Below, piece by piece: positions 41,983 through 51,044 of a stretch of DNA of 64,000 nt. The DNA is from CAWCBG01 sp963793845 (GTDB lineage Bacteria; Acidobacteriota; Terriglobia; Terriglobales; Acidobacteriaceae). Positions within the stretch are counted from its first letter, which is position 1. Each line of letters begins with the position of its first letter. Under the pieces are notes generated by a model. That model was not told the DNA's origin. It saw only the letters and a list, made by a program, of their open reading frames with translations, and searched no databases. Made by a program: the position numbers and the translations under genes. The DNA lies in the NCBI GenBank assembly GCA_963793845.1, contig CAWCBG010000012.1, forward strand, positions 62,001 through 126,000. Reading direction: 5' to 3'.

Positions 41983-44900
41983 ATGTCGGCTGGCCTTATC
42001 GGTGGGCGGTATGAACTCCTTGACCGGCTGGGAGCCGGTGGCATGGGAGAGGTGTATCGCTCTCGCGATCGTCTGACCGAAGAGATCGTCGCTCTCAAAC
42101 GCGCTCTGCAGATGCCGGTTGCTTTGTCGGATAGCCGGCCGACACAGCGGGCAGCGGGACCATCCACTCCTGATGGCGATGAGACCGTCGAGGTCACCAA
42201 GCCTTCGCTGCGCAGCTCTCAGAAGTCCCAGATCGCGCGTCTCGCTCTCGCCTCGGAATTCCGCGTACTCTCCTCGCTGCGCCATCCCAACATCGTCAGT
42301 GTTCTGGACTATGGCTTCCAGGATACTGGCCTGCCGTTCTTTACTATGAAGCTGCTCACCGAACCGGTGACCATCGTGCGTGCCGCGCGAAAGCAGCCGT
42401 TGGAGACGCAGGTCGACCTGCTCTTCCAGATGTTGCAGGCGCTGTCGTATCTGCATCGCCACGGCATCGTGCATCGCGATCTGAAAGCGTCGAACGTTCT
42501 TGTGACAGGCCGTCAGGTCACGGTGCTGGACTTCGGCGTATCCGGACTTCCCGAACATGCGGTTGCGGGCACGCCGGGCTTCATTGCGCCGGAAGTGCTG
42601 AGCGGCGCGCGGCCCACTCCCAGCAGCGACTTCTATGCCGTGGGAGGCATCGCCTACGAGATGCTGACGGGCTTGCGGATCTACAAGCCACAGCGGTCGA
42701 GCACGGACGGCCCGGACCTGACACCACTGGCGGCCTTCGGGACGGTAGGGGCGATTGTCAAGGTTCTGCTCTCGCCCAATCCCATCGAACGGTACTACAC
42801 CGATGCCAACCGGCTGATTGCCGATTTGGCTCGCGCTGCGAACTGTCCCGTCCCGGCGGAAACTTCGGCGCATCGTGAGAGCTATCTCAAGGCCGCTCCG
42901 CTGACTGGCCGCAAAGCCGAGCTCACGCTGTTGTCCAGTGCACTGAGCGACGCCATCGCGGGCAAGGGAAGCGCGTGGCTGGTGGGCGGCGAGAGCGGCG
43001 TGGGCAAGTCGCGCCTGCTGGACGAGCTTCGTTCGCGCGCGCTCGTGCAAGGCTTGCTGGCACTCACCGGGCAGGCTGAAGAAAACCAGGCGCCGTACTC
43101 GGTCTTCCGCAACAGCGTGTTGCGGCTCGCACTCGTCGTCGATGTAAGCGAGGAAGAGGCAGCGGTGCTGAAAGTCGTCTTCCCGGAAATTGAGCGGGTG
43201 CTCGGCAGTGCGATCCCCGACACGCCAATCGATCCTGAACTTTTCGCGGAAAGCCTGATCGGCACAATCCTGAGCCTGTTTCAGAGATACAAAGCCCCGA
43301 TCCTGCTGGAGATCGAAGATTGTCACGTCGTCGGCGAGAGCCTGCGTGTCTTGCGCAAGCTCACCGAAATGGTTGATCGCCTGCCTCTTCTGATCATCGC
43401 TTCGTTCCGCGACAACGAGCGTCCCCAGTTGGCCAATGAATGTCCGGGCATGCAACTGCTCCGCATGACGCGCTTTGGCCATGGTGAGATCCGTGACATC
43501 GCGGTGTCCATGCTGGGAAAAGATCTCGGAAGCAACCCGGCAATCGTCTCCTTTCTGGAGCGCGAAACCGAGGGCAACGCATTCTTCCTGGTAGAAGCAG
43601 TGCGCGAACTGGCCGAGGCTTCGGGGCGGCTCGATCAAGTCTCGCCCGAATTGCTGCCCGAGCATGTCTTCTCCGGCGGCATGAAGGACTATGTGCGGCG
43701 GCGTCTCGACCGCCTGCCGGACTGGGCACGCAGCGCGATTCAAGGCGCAGCCATTATCGGACGCGAAGTCGATCTTGACGTGTTGCGTGCCGCTGAGCCG
43801 GAAACCGACCTCGATGCACTGCTGGTGGCCTGCGGCGATGCTGCCATTCTCGAGGGCTACGGCTATCAGTGGCGCTTCACCCACGATAAGCTGCGCGAGG
43901 CGGTACTGTCGGAGATCGGTGCGGAGGCGCGCCAGGCTCTGAGTCTGCGTGGAGCATCCGCAATTGAAGCGGTTCATGGCAGCGCGCCCGAGTGGATTCC
44001 CACCCAGGCAGTGCTGTGGAAGGACGCCGGAGTTGCTCCCAAAGCCGCGCAATATCTGTCGATGACGGCGGCGCAGATGCTCTCCACCGGCGCTCCGGAA
44101 AAGGCAGTGGAGTTAGCCGTCGACGCGGCCCGCCAATCAGGCGTGGACCTGCCGGCGTCGCGCGAGGAGCAGGGTGCAGCGATTGGCGCTGAAATGCAGA
44201 AGATCGGGCAACTGATGCAGGGACGCGGGCCAGCCCAACTGGCCGAGCTTCCACCGCTCACCGACGACAGGATCGCCAATGTCATCCGCATCCTCATGCT
44301 GATTGGTCCGGCGGCACACATCAGCCAGAAGCCCGAGCTGTTCGCGCTCAGCACGCTCAAGTGTTTCTCCCTGACGCTGGAACATGGCATCGGTTCCGAT
44401 GCTCCCAAGGTGATCGGCATGTACGCGGCAGTGGTTCGCGGGCTCACCCAGAACAGTCAGCTCGCCTACGAGTTCAGCACCTTGGCCATGGACCTCGATC
44501 TTAAGATGTACGGCCGCGTGAGCTCGCCGGTAGCTTTCCTGCATGCCTGGTTCATCAACCACTGGATTAACCATGTGAAGACCAACCCAGGCTTTGCATG
44601 GGATGGTGCGCGCGTCGGCCTGCAGGAGAACGATCTGCTTTACGGATGCTTCAACGCTGCCGCACACGTCATGTATATGAACTTCAGCGGAGCTCCCCTG
44701 CAGCAGGTAGTGCAGGAAGCCAACCGGCAGATGGCCCGCATCGCCGGACGTGTGCGGGTGGCGGCCTTCCATTGCCTGCTCGAGCGCCAGGTGGCGCTGG
44801 CGCTGCTTGGACGCACCTCGCACCGGCTCAGCCTCTCCGACGACAAGCACGAAGAAGAGCGCGACGTGGCCTCCATCTGCACCACCTCCAACTACAACCA

Positions 44901-45486
44901 GATTGGCTATTACTGCGTCGCTAAAATGCGGCTGCACTATTACTACGGCGAGTACGAGGCTGCGCTCCGTTATGCCAACCAGGCGCTGCCGATTTTGCCG
45001 GCGTTTCAAGGCCAGGTCGGCGAGTGGGAGTTTGTCTTCTATCGTGCTCTCGCCACGCTGGCCCGTGCCCAGGAGGTCGGCGATGCAGAACGCGAGCCCC
45101 TGCTGCGTGCCGGGGAGGAATTACTGGCGCAGTTTGAGGGATGGGCGAGCGTCGCGGCCTCCAATTTCGCCCATAAACGCGACCTGATTCGGGCTGAGCT
45201 GCAGCGGGCACGTCAGGACCATAATGCAGCCGTGGCGGCATACGAAGCTGCCGTGGCATCGGCCATGGGAAGCGGCTTCGTTCACGATCTTGCCTTGGCT
45301 CACGAACGCGCGGCGCTCTTCCATCACGCTGCAGGCGACGAGGACAAAGCGCGCATGCATTTCCAGGCTGCTCTCAACGCTTACGAGAGTTGGGAAGCCT
45401 GGGCCAAGAGCGCAGCCATTCGCGAGAACTTCCTCGCGCCCAAGACAGCCGGTGTCTCCCGCAAGGTGTTTGCCCGGGAAGGGTGA
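41983..45486 (+). CDS. PknK-like Ser/Thr kinase with AAA ATPase and TPR region
   Basis: A protein of about 1167 residues. The N-terminal PknB-type kinase (about 8-285) has GAGGMG, a VALK Lys, HRDLK, DFG and APE. An insertion of about 45 polar residues lies between the Lys strand and helix C (PVALSDSRPTQRAAG...). A STAND/AAA_16-like ATPase follows (about 310-650; Walker A GESGVGKS near 337), then a long helical TPR-like part to the end. The layout matches PknK/MalT-like regulators that sense small molecules and control transcription or partners. The ATG at 41983 is preferred over a TTG seven codons upstream. It lies 137 bases after the three-enzyme operon in the same direction, so it may regulate it. 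Confidence 0.9.
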   Translation: MSAGLIGGRYELLDRLGAGGMGEVYRSRDRLTEEIVALKRALQMPVALSDSRPTQRAAGPSTPDGDETVEVTKPSLRSSQKSQIARLALASEFRVLSSLRHPNIVSVLDYGFQDTGLPFFTMKLLTEPVTIVRAARKQPLETQVDLLFQMLQALSYLHRHGIVHRDLKASNVLVTGRQVTVLDFGVSGLPEHAVAGTPGFIAPEVLSGARPTPSSDFYAVGGIAYEMLTGLRIYKPQRSSTDGPDLTPLAAFGTVGAIVKVLLSPNPIERYYTDANRLIADLARAANCPVPAETSAHRESYLKAAPLTGRKAELTLLSSALSDAIAGKGSAWLVGGESGVGKSRLLDELRSRALVQGLLALTGQAEENQAPYSVFRNSVLRLALVVDVSEEEAAVLKVVFPEIERVLGSAIPDTPIDPELFAESLIGTILSLFQRYKAPILLEIEDCHVVGESLRVLRKLTEMVDRLPLLIIASFRDNERPQLANECPGMQLLRMTRFGHGEIRDIAVSMLGKDLGSNPAIVSFLERETEGNAFFLVEAVRELAEASGRLDQVSPELLPEHVFSGGMKDYVRRRLDRLPDWARSAIQGAAIIGREVDLDVLRAAEPETDLDALLVACGDAAILEGYGYQWRFTHDKLREAVLSEIGAEARQALSLRGASAIEAVHGSAPEWIPTQAVLWKDAGVAPKAAQYLSMTAAQMLSTGAPEKAVELAVDAARQSGVDLPASREEQGAAIGAEMQKIGQLMQGRGPAQLAELPPLTDDRIANVIRILMLIGPAAHISQKPELFALSTLKCFSLTLEHGIGSDAPKVIGMYAAVVRGLTQNSQLAYEFSTLAMDLDLKMYGRVSSPVAFLHAWFINHWINHVKTNPGFAWDGARVGLQENDLLYGCFNAAAHVMYMNFSGAPLQQVVQEANRQMARIAGRVRVAAFHCLLERQVALALLGRTSHRLSLSDDKHEEERDVASICTTSNYNQIGYYCVAKMRLHYYYGEYEAALRYANQALPILPAFQGQVGEWEFVFYRALATLARAQEVGDAEREPLLRAGEELLAQFEGWASVAASNFAHKRDLIRAELQRARQDHNAAVAAYEAAVASAMGSGFVHDLALAHERAALFHHAAGDEDKARMHFQAALNAYESWEAWAKSAAIRENFLAPKTAGVSRKVFAREG

Positions 45487-45489
45487 TGG

Positions 45490-45870
45490 CTACTCCCCGG
45501 TTATCGCCTTGTACTGCGCCTTGTTGAGCGGCACGACCGACAGCCTTCCCTGGCGCACCAGCGGCGATTCCGAAAACAAGGCATTTGCCTTGATCGTCGC
45601 CAGTGACACTGGCTGCGCGAGTGCATGTCCGGCTTTGATCTTCACCAGCGGGGTCGCCGGATCAGAAGCGTCCACCGATACCACCGACGCGGTTCCAACA
45701 GCGCTCTTCTGATCTCCGGTGTGGTAAATCACCAGCCTCGCGCCGGGCTGCATCTCCCGGAGATGTTTCACTGCGGTCGGATTCGACACGCCATCCCACA
45801 CTGTGACCTTCTCCCTTTCCAGGTCGGCGAACGAATAAACCGTGGGTTCGGTCTTCAGCAGATAGTCCAT
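45490..45870 (-). CDS. EVE domain protein
   Basis: A 126-residue protein that is essentially one EVE domain (PUA-like fold; MDYLLKTEPTVYSFADLERE, VWDGVSNPTAVKHLREM, VIYHTGD). EVE domains bind modified nucleic-acid bases such as methylated or oxidised cytosine. The ATG at 45870 has AGGAGG about ten bases upstream and gives the usual family N-terminus. It converges on the kinase gene with three bases between stops. Confidence 0.92.
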   Translation of the reverse strand: MDYLLKTEPTVYSFADLEREKVTVWDGVSNPTAVKHLREMQPGARLVIYHTGDQKSAVGTASVVSVDASDPATPLVKIKAGHALAQPVSLATIKANALFSESPLVRQGRLSVVPLNKAQYKAITGE

Positions 45871-45949
45871 GAACGTTCTTCCTCCTGTCGCAAACGTCGT
45901 TGGCATTGTAACCATTCGATAGCGCGGCACGGATTAAACCGCTTTCGGC

Positions 45950-47071
45950 TTAGCGAATCGGAGCCGGAGGAGGCGGGTCCGGGCGTATCAGGATCGAGGG
46001 ACGGTACGGCGTCATCCAGTGCTGCTGGTCATAGGCCATCTTGGCGATATGGACGTCGAATTCGGGCTTGGGCATGAGGTCGATCAGGGTAAACACCTCG
46101 TAACCTTGGCCGGTAATCTCGGCCCGCCGATAGATGCCGGGGTCGGTTTCGATGACTTCGCGATTGCCACTGAGCTGGTCGACGAAATTCTGAGCGGCCT
46201 GCTGATCTACATGTCCTCCCGTCTTCACGCTGGTCAGCGATTCCGCCACGTACGAACGAATCAGCTTCTCCCAGTACTTCTCCAAGAGATCGGTGCTGGC
46301 GAACAGATCGGCCCAGGTGATCTTGCCGTTGATGGCGACGACCACTCCTTTAGCGCCGACCTTACGAAGCTCACGCAGAATTCCGTCATAGTCGGCGGCG
46401 ACGGTCTTGATCTTGTTTTGCACTTCGGGCGCCTGCATGGTTCGGGCGTACGAGGTGCCAGTCGGGCTAGCCGGGCTGGGCGGCGCAATCATTGCCATGG
46501 ACGATCGCGCCGACGCTACCTGATTCCAGACTTCCTGCTGATTCTTAGCGGCCATTGCAGGAACGCGCACGCTGGGTTGAGCCATTTGTGAGGCCATGCT
46601 GCCGAACTGGTCCGACTGCCCGACCCAGCGGCCCGGCTCGACGCAGAACACCGAAAGGTCGATGGGGCCGGATTTAGCGGGCACTAGCCGGTCCGCTCCG
46701 ATCACGCGATCCTGCTTGCCTCCGGTGACAACCTCGCCGGCCAGCAACAACAGCGGTCGGTCCGAGTTGTTGACTAGCACCAGGCGATTAACCTCAGCGC
46801 CAGTTGGATAATGAACCGGCGTGCCCCGTCGGACGAGTCCCTGCAGCGAGCCAGCCTCGGCGACGATCACCGTGCCGGCGCGAACCCCTTCATCCAGGGT
46901 TAGCAGGTGCGACGTGTCGGCGCCTGGGCCTCCCACTACCGGGAAGATGCTGAGATTACCGTGCGTGACTGGTGGCAGAACGTGGAATTGCGAAGCGCTC
47001 GGAGTGCCGGCGGTGGCGAAGCATGCGTTCAGGACAACGCCGGCGATTACGGCAACAAGTTTGCGGTTCAT
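45950..47071 (-). CDS. ARPP-1-like secreted protein
   Basis: A 373-residue protein with a signal peptide (KLVAVIAGVVLNACFATAG) and a body that resembles the ARPP-1 domain, including the signature LLLLAGEVVTGGKQDRVIGAD. The C-terminal part (about 200-370) is helical, with YWEKLIRSYVAESL. The function of the family is not known; it has been linked by context to ADP-ribose or phosphatase chemistry. The ATG has GGAGGT seven bases upstream. It diverges from the sigma-factor gene with 87 bases between. Confidence 0.78.
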   Translation of the reverse strand: MNRKLVAVIAGVVLNACFATAGTPSASQFHVLPPVTHGNLSIFPVVGGPGADTSHLLTLDEGVRAGTVIVAEAGSLQGLVRRGTPVHYPTGAEVNRLVLVNNSDRPLLLLAGEVVTGGKQDRVIGADRLVPAKSGPIDLSVFCVEPGRWVGQSDQFGSMASQMAQPSVRVPAMAAKNQQEVWNQVASARSSMAMIAPPSPASPTGTSYARTMQAPEVQNKIKTVAADYDGILRELRKVGAKGVVVAINGKITWADLFASTDLLEKYWEKLIRSYVAESLTSVKTGGHVDQQAAQNFVDQLSGNREVIETDPGIYRRAEITGQGYEVFTLIDLMPKPEFDVHIAKMAYDQQHWMTPYRPSILIRPDPPPPAPIR

Positions 47072-47158
47072 GGTTGACCTCCGGAGACGTTGTCTGTCTC
47101 TAACGGAAGAACGTGGTGCGGTAGGTTTCTTGCAACCGAATTGATAGGATTCGCACAG

Positions 47159-48076
47159 ATGGCATCTCGCCCCACTCCCGGAATGACAGCCTCGCAGGTT
47201 TCGGCAGAGGTGCGGGAGTTTGCCGTCGCCCGCTTCGCCGACAGCAAAGCTGGGCGCTTTGGTATTGACGCCGATGGTTTCGCGGTCATTCTCAGCGGGG
47301 CGGCTAATCAGTCTGTAGCGGCCGTGGAAGAAATAGGCGCGCAGCGCTTCCTGGCCTCGCTGCGGCTGGAGGAACTGGTGCTCGCCCGCGCCTGCGCTGC
47401 GGGGAACGATGCGGCGTGGGAAGTCTTTCTGACACTTTATCGGACGACGCTGTACGAGACAGCCCATAAGGTTGCCCGGGAGGAGAGCGCGGCGCGCGCC
47501 CTCGCCGACTCGCTGTACGCTGAGTTATACGGCGTGAACGACAGGGGTGAAGCGCGGCCCTCGAAACTGCTTTCGTATCACGGTCGCGGATCTCTGCAGG
47601 GCTGGCTGCGAATGGTAGTAGCCCAGGAATACGTCAACCACTACCGTCGCACCCGACGCGAAACCAGCCTGGAGGCGACGGTGGAAGACGGAGCGCAATT
47701 TGCCGCGCCGCAGCCAGAGGTGAGCGTTGTCGATTCACGAGTCGAGGCCGCAACGCAGACGGAACTGGCAGCCCTCGATCCGGAAGAACGCTTTCTGTTT
47801 GCGGCGTACTACCTGGATCGTCGGACGCTGGCGGAGATCGCCAAGCTGCTGGGGGTGCATGAGTCCACCGTCAGCCGCAAGCTGGATCGCGCCACCGGCA
47901 GTTTGCGCAAGCGCATTCGCAAGCGCCTGATGCAGGCAGGCATGTCGGCACGCCAGGCCGATGAGGCTATGCAGGAAGTGGATGTCCGTGATCTGCGCGT
48001 GCCGGTCGGTGAAACTTTACGGCAAGGAACGCCCGCGACGGCGTTCTATAAGAAGAACAGCGGAGAAAAAGGATGA
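47159..48076 (+). CDS. Sigma-70 family (ECF-like) RNA polymerase sigma factor
   Basis: A 305-residue sigma factor. An N-terminal region (about 1-90) precedes the sigma2-like region (DAAWEVFLTLYRTTLYETAHK..., RGSLQGWLRMVVAQEYVNHYRR) and the sigma4 helix-turn-helix (LAEIAKLLGVHESTVSRKLDRA). The N-terminal extension and the C-terminal tail are longer than in ordinary ECF factors; similar long forms occur in acidobacteria and planctomycetes. The start overlap with the next gene (four bases, ATGA) links it to an anti-sigma-type membrane protein. An alternative start at 47090 would overlap the divergent promoter. Confidence 0.87.
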   Translation: MASRPTPGMTASQVSAEVREFAVARFADSKAGRFGIDADGFAVILSGAANQSVAAVEEIGAQRFLASLRLEELVLARACAAGNDAAWEVFLTLYRTTLYETAHKVAREESAARALADSLYAELYGVNDRGEARPSKLLSYHGRGSLQGWLRMVVAQEYVNHYRRTRRETSLEATVEDGAQFAAPQPEVSVVDSRVEAATQTELAALDPEERFLFAAYYLDRRTLAEIAKLLGVHESTVSRKLDRATGSLRKRIRKRLMQAGMSARQADEAMQEVDVRDLRVPVGETLRQGTPATAFYKKNSGEKG

Positions 48077-49218
48077 GGCCCGAATTTCCCAAGCCAGCGC
48101 GCGAGGCGTTAGCCCGGCAGACTGCGGGAGATCCTCATCCTTCTGCTGATCTTTTGAACGCTTACGCGGAGCAATCCTTGACCCCGGGCGAGAGGACACA
48201 CGTCGTGGCGCACCTGGCGGTCTGCGAGGAATGCCGTGAAGTCGTCTTTCTCGCGGGTGGGTGCGTGGATGAGGCCCCAGTTTTCGCGCCCGCGGTCGAG
48301 CCGGTCTTGGGCTGGCGGCGCTGGCGCTGGGCAGTCCCGGCCGTCGCCCTGGTGGCGATCGTGTCTGCGGTGCTGGTGCAACATATCCGCACCACCAGAC
48401 CCGCCACGTCTCCCACGGTGTTGACGGCTGCGAATCAACCTCCACAGGCTCAACCCGAGTCTAGTAACGCTTCAACCAAGCTGGAGGCCAGCCCGGCGGC
48501 TCCTCCCGCGACAGTCGCGAAGCCGTCGGCAAAGGCGCGGTCGAGCCCGGCGGCAACGAGGGCTCCGGCCAGCGGCCAGCGTCCATCCACCGAGGTGGCC
48601 TCCGCCGGCCAACTCGCGCTGCGTCTTTCCGGCGGGTCGCAGCCTGCCGCTTCTGTGGCGGCACCGCCGCAGGCAGTAGCGCCAGCCACAGCTTCGCAAA
48701 ACGTTGAGATTGCCTCGGCTGAGAAGGCGACCGGCACCTCGCCGCCGACGGACCTGCGCATGGCACCGTCGGCTGCGACCGCTGCGCCGCTGCAATCCGA
48801 TTTGCGACCTATGTCGCCAGCTGCGCCGGGAAAAGTAAGTCCACCATCCGCGATGTTGCAGGCAAACCGATCGCAAATCCAGCTACCGGCTCGCTGGCGG
48901 ATCACTCCCGATGGACACCTGGAGCGTTCGATCGCCAATGGTGCCTGGGGCCGCGTGCTGGCGGACCATCCAGTTGCCTTTCATGTGGTATCCGTAGTTG
49001 GGAACGAAGTATGGGCCGGTGGCAGCAAGGGCGCTCTGTTCCATTCGCGTGACGGCGGAACGAGTTGGCAGCCAGTGCTGATAACATCCGCAAGCAACGC
49101 TGAAGATGGCAACATCGTGGCCATCGTGTTTGAGACGCCGGAGCAGGGAAGCGTGACTACGGACACTGGCGCCAAGTGGTCAACATCCGACGGCGGACAA
49201 AGCTGGACCAAACAGTAA
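48073..49218 (+). CDS. Anti-sigma-type zinc-finger membrane protein with YCF48/BNR-like C-terminus
   Basis: A 381-residue protein. The N-terminal zinc-binding anti-sigma pattern is HVVAHLAVCEECREV (His-x3-Cys-x2-Cys). One membrane segment follows at about 88-106, then a long Ala/Pro/Thr/Ser-rich linker (about 110-265). The C-terminal ~110 residues carry BNR/YCF48-like blade motifs (SRDGGTSWQPV, TSDGGQSWTKQ). It overlaps the sigma gene by four bases, so it most likely holds that sigma factor inactive until the outer domain senses a signal. The propeller is incomplete (about two blades), so it may need a partner. Confidence 0.83.
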   Translation: MRPEFPKPAREALARQTAGDPHPSADLLNAYAEQSLTPGERTHVVAHLAVCEECREVVFLAGGCVDEAPVFAPAVEPVLGWRRWRWAVPAVALVAIVSAVLVQHIRTTRPATSPTVLTAANQPPQAQPESSNASTKLEASPAAPPATVAKPSAKARSSPAATRAPASGQRPSTEVASAGQLALRLSGGSQPAASVAAPPQAVAPATASQNVEIASAEKATGTSPPTDLRMAPSAATAAPLQSDLRPMSPAAPGKVSPPSAMLQANRSQIQLPARWRITPDGHLERSIANGAWGRVLADHPVAFHVVSVVGNEVWAGGSKGALFHSRDGGTSWQPVLITSASNAEDGNIVAIVFETPEQGSVTTDTGAKWSTSDGGQSWTKQ

Positions 49219-49227
49219 GAGACAGTC

Positions 49228-50601
49228 ATGAAGAAAACGTACGACGCGATCATCATCGGCACCGGGCAGTCCGGACCTTTTCTGGCGCATCGCCTGGCGG
49301 ATGCAGGACGCAAGGTCGCCATCATCGAGCGCTACAAATTCGGCGGAACCTGCGTCAACACCGGCTGCATTCCCACTAAGACGCTGGTGGCCAGTGCCTA
49401 TGCTGCGCACTTGGCGCGGCGTGGGCCGGAGTACGGTGTGCTGACCGGACAGGTGACCGTCGATATGAAAAAAGTGAAAGCCCGGAAAGACGCGGTGCAA
49501 GCCCCATCGCAGAAGGGCGTCGAACAGGGCTTACGAACGCAGAAAAACTGCGACGTTTACACCTATCACGCCCGCTTCACGTCGGCCCGCGAGGTTTTGG
49601 TGGGAGACGACGTTCTGGAAGCGGAGCAGATCTTCATCAACGTCGGCGCTCGCGCCGTAATTCCTGAAATGCCCGGCCTCGATCAGATTGCGTACTTTAC
49701 CAACTCCCCGATGGTGGACGTCGACTTCCTGCCGCGCCACCTGATCGTAGTCGGCGGAAGCTACATCGGCCTTGAGTTTGGCCAGATGTACCGCCGCTTC
49801 GGCAGCGAGGTCACCATCCTGCAGCGCGCTCCCCGTCTGACTCCGAGGGAAGACGAAGACATCTCCGATTGCATACGCCAGATCGTGGAAGCGGAAGGCG
49901 TGCACGTCCGGCTGAATTCAACCTGCATCAGCTTCGAGAAGCGTGGCAATGAGATCGCCGCTGGGGTCGACTGCGATAGCGGCCCCAAGGAGGTGGTCGG
50001 CTCGCACGTTCTGCTGGCGGTAGGACGGCGCCCCAACACTGACGATCTTGGCCTCGATAAGGCCGGCGTGCAGCAGGACGAGCACGGCAACATCGTTGTC
50101 GACGATCACTTGCGAACCAATGTGCCGGGAATCTGGGCCATGGGCGACTGCAACGGCCGCGGAGGCTTTACCCACACCTCCTATAACGACTTCGAAATTG
50201 TTGCCGCCAATCTACTGGATCACGATGACCGCAAGGTGAGCGACCGGATTACTGCCTACAACTTGTACATCGATCCGCCGCTGGGCCGCGCAGGCATGAC
50301 GGAAGCTGAAGTTCGCCGGTCGGGAAAGAAGGCGCTGATTGCTACGCGTCCGATGACGAGAGTGGGCCGCGCCGTGGAAAAAGGCGAGTCGCAAGGATTC
50401 ATGAAGATCATCGTCGACGCCGAGAGTAAACAGATCCTCGGCGTTTCTCTGCTCGGCGTAGGGTGCGACGAAGTCGTGCACTCTCTGCTCGACATCATGT
50501 ATGCCAAGGCCCCCTACACTGTGGTGGAGCGTGCCATGCATATTCATCCCACGGTGTCTGAGCTAATTCCCACCATGTTGCAGGATCTGAAGCCACTCTG
50601 A
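49228..50601 (+). CDS. Pyridine nucleotide-disulfide oxidoreductase (mercuric reductase-like)
   Basis: A 457-residue FAD/NAD(P)H disulfide oxidoreductase. The FAD motif is DAIIIGTGQSGPFLAHRLA; the redox-active pair Cys42/Cys47 is in GGTCVNTGCIPTKT; the NAD(P)H site is IVVGGSYIGLEFGQMY; the dimer-interface His-Pro is in AMHIHPTVSELIP. It lacks the N-terminal heavy-metal domain and the C-terminal Cys pair of true mercuric reductases, so a different substrate (thiol, quinone or metal) is likely. It follows the anti-sigma gene by nine bases and may belong to its regulon. Confidence 0.92.
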   Translation: MKKTYDAIIIGTGQSGPFLAHRLADAGRKVAIIERYKFGGTCVNTGCIPTKTLVASAYAAHLARRGPEYGVLTGQVTVDMKKVKARKDAVQAPSQKGVEQGLRTQKNCDVYTYHARFTSAREVLVGDDVLEAEQIFINVGARAVIPEMPGLDQIAYFTNSPMVDVDFLPRHLIVVGGSYIGLEFGQMYRRFGSEVTILQRAPRLTPREDEDISDCIRQIVEAEGVHVRLNSTCISFEKRGNEIAAGVDCDSGPKEVVGSHVLLAVGRRPNTDDLGLDKAGVQQDEHGNIVVDDHLRTNVPGIWAMGDCNGRGGFTHTSYNDFEIVAANLLDHDDRKVSDRITAYNLYIDPPLGRAGMTEAEVRRSGKKALIATRPMTRVGRAVEKGESQGFMKIIVDAESKQILGVSLLGVGCDEVVHSLLDIMYAKAPYTVVERAMHIHPTVSELIPTMLQDLKPL

Positions 50602-50977
50602 CCGCTCTACCGGGTCATGCCAATCCGTCGGGGTTGGTGGTCTACCACCCTCCGGGCGCCAAAGCCCTGACCGGGAAGCAGTTGGTGACCGACTTTCTGA
50701 CCGAGGTCCTGGAAGCTCTGATTGTGGCATTTCTCTTGAGTCAGACCCGTTTGCCCGGCTTCATTTCGCGTCGGTTTTGTGGTTTCTGGCAGGTGGGCTG
50801 GCGGCGATTACTACTAATATTCCTTACTGGAACTGGTATGGCTTTCCGGGCAGTTACACGTCAACCTATATGTTGGTTGAAGTCGTTGGCTACCTGGCGG
50901 TCGGAATCGTTGTGGCGCTGGTTATGAAGCCGCCAACTAGTATCATTGCGGTAAATACTGGTACTGCTGGGGGTTGA
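50600..50977 (+). pseudogene. Frameshifted small membrane protein
   Basis: Two adjacent frames carry halves of one small membrane protein. The first (from about 50634) has VVYHPPGAKALTGKQL and a helix ending SQTRLPGF. The second (from about 50777) has WFLAGGLAAITTNIPYWNWYG, quoted in part, and a final helix VVALVMKPP. The switch is at about 50765-50777. The whole resembles a family of ~140-residue proteins seen in soil bacteria, but as written it is broken. It lies just after the reductase gene. Confidence 0.68.
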
Positions 50978-51044
50978 AGTCGGGGTATACTCCTGAATAG
51001 AAGGCGGATGGCGTTTAGACTGGATTTTCAGGGCTCCCTAAGAC

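Noticed and set aside
41887..44052. A 721-codon open frame on the minus strand opposite the PknK-like kinase
   Set aside because: It lies wholly within a well-supported kinase/ATPase gene. Its Arg/His/Gln/Cys-rich composition is typical of a high-GC antisense shadow, and it has no recognisable motif.
49228..50601. Mercury resistance locus (merA)
   Set aside because: The reductase has the redox Cys pair but lacks the N-terminal metal domain and the C-terminal Cys pair, and no merR, merT or merP is nearby.
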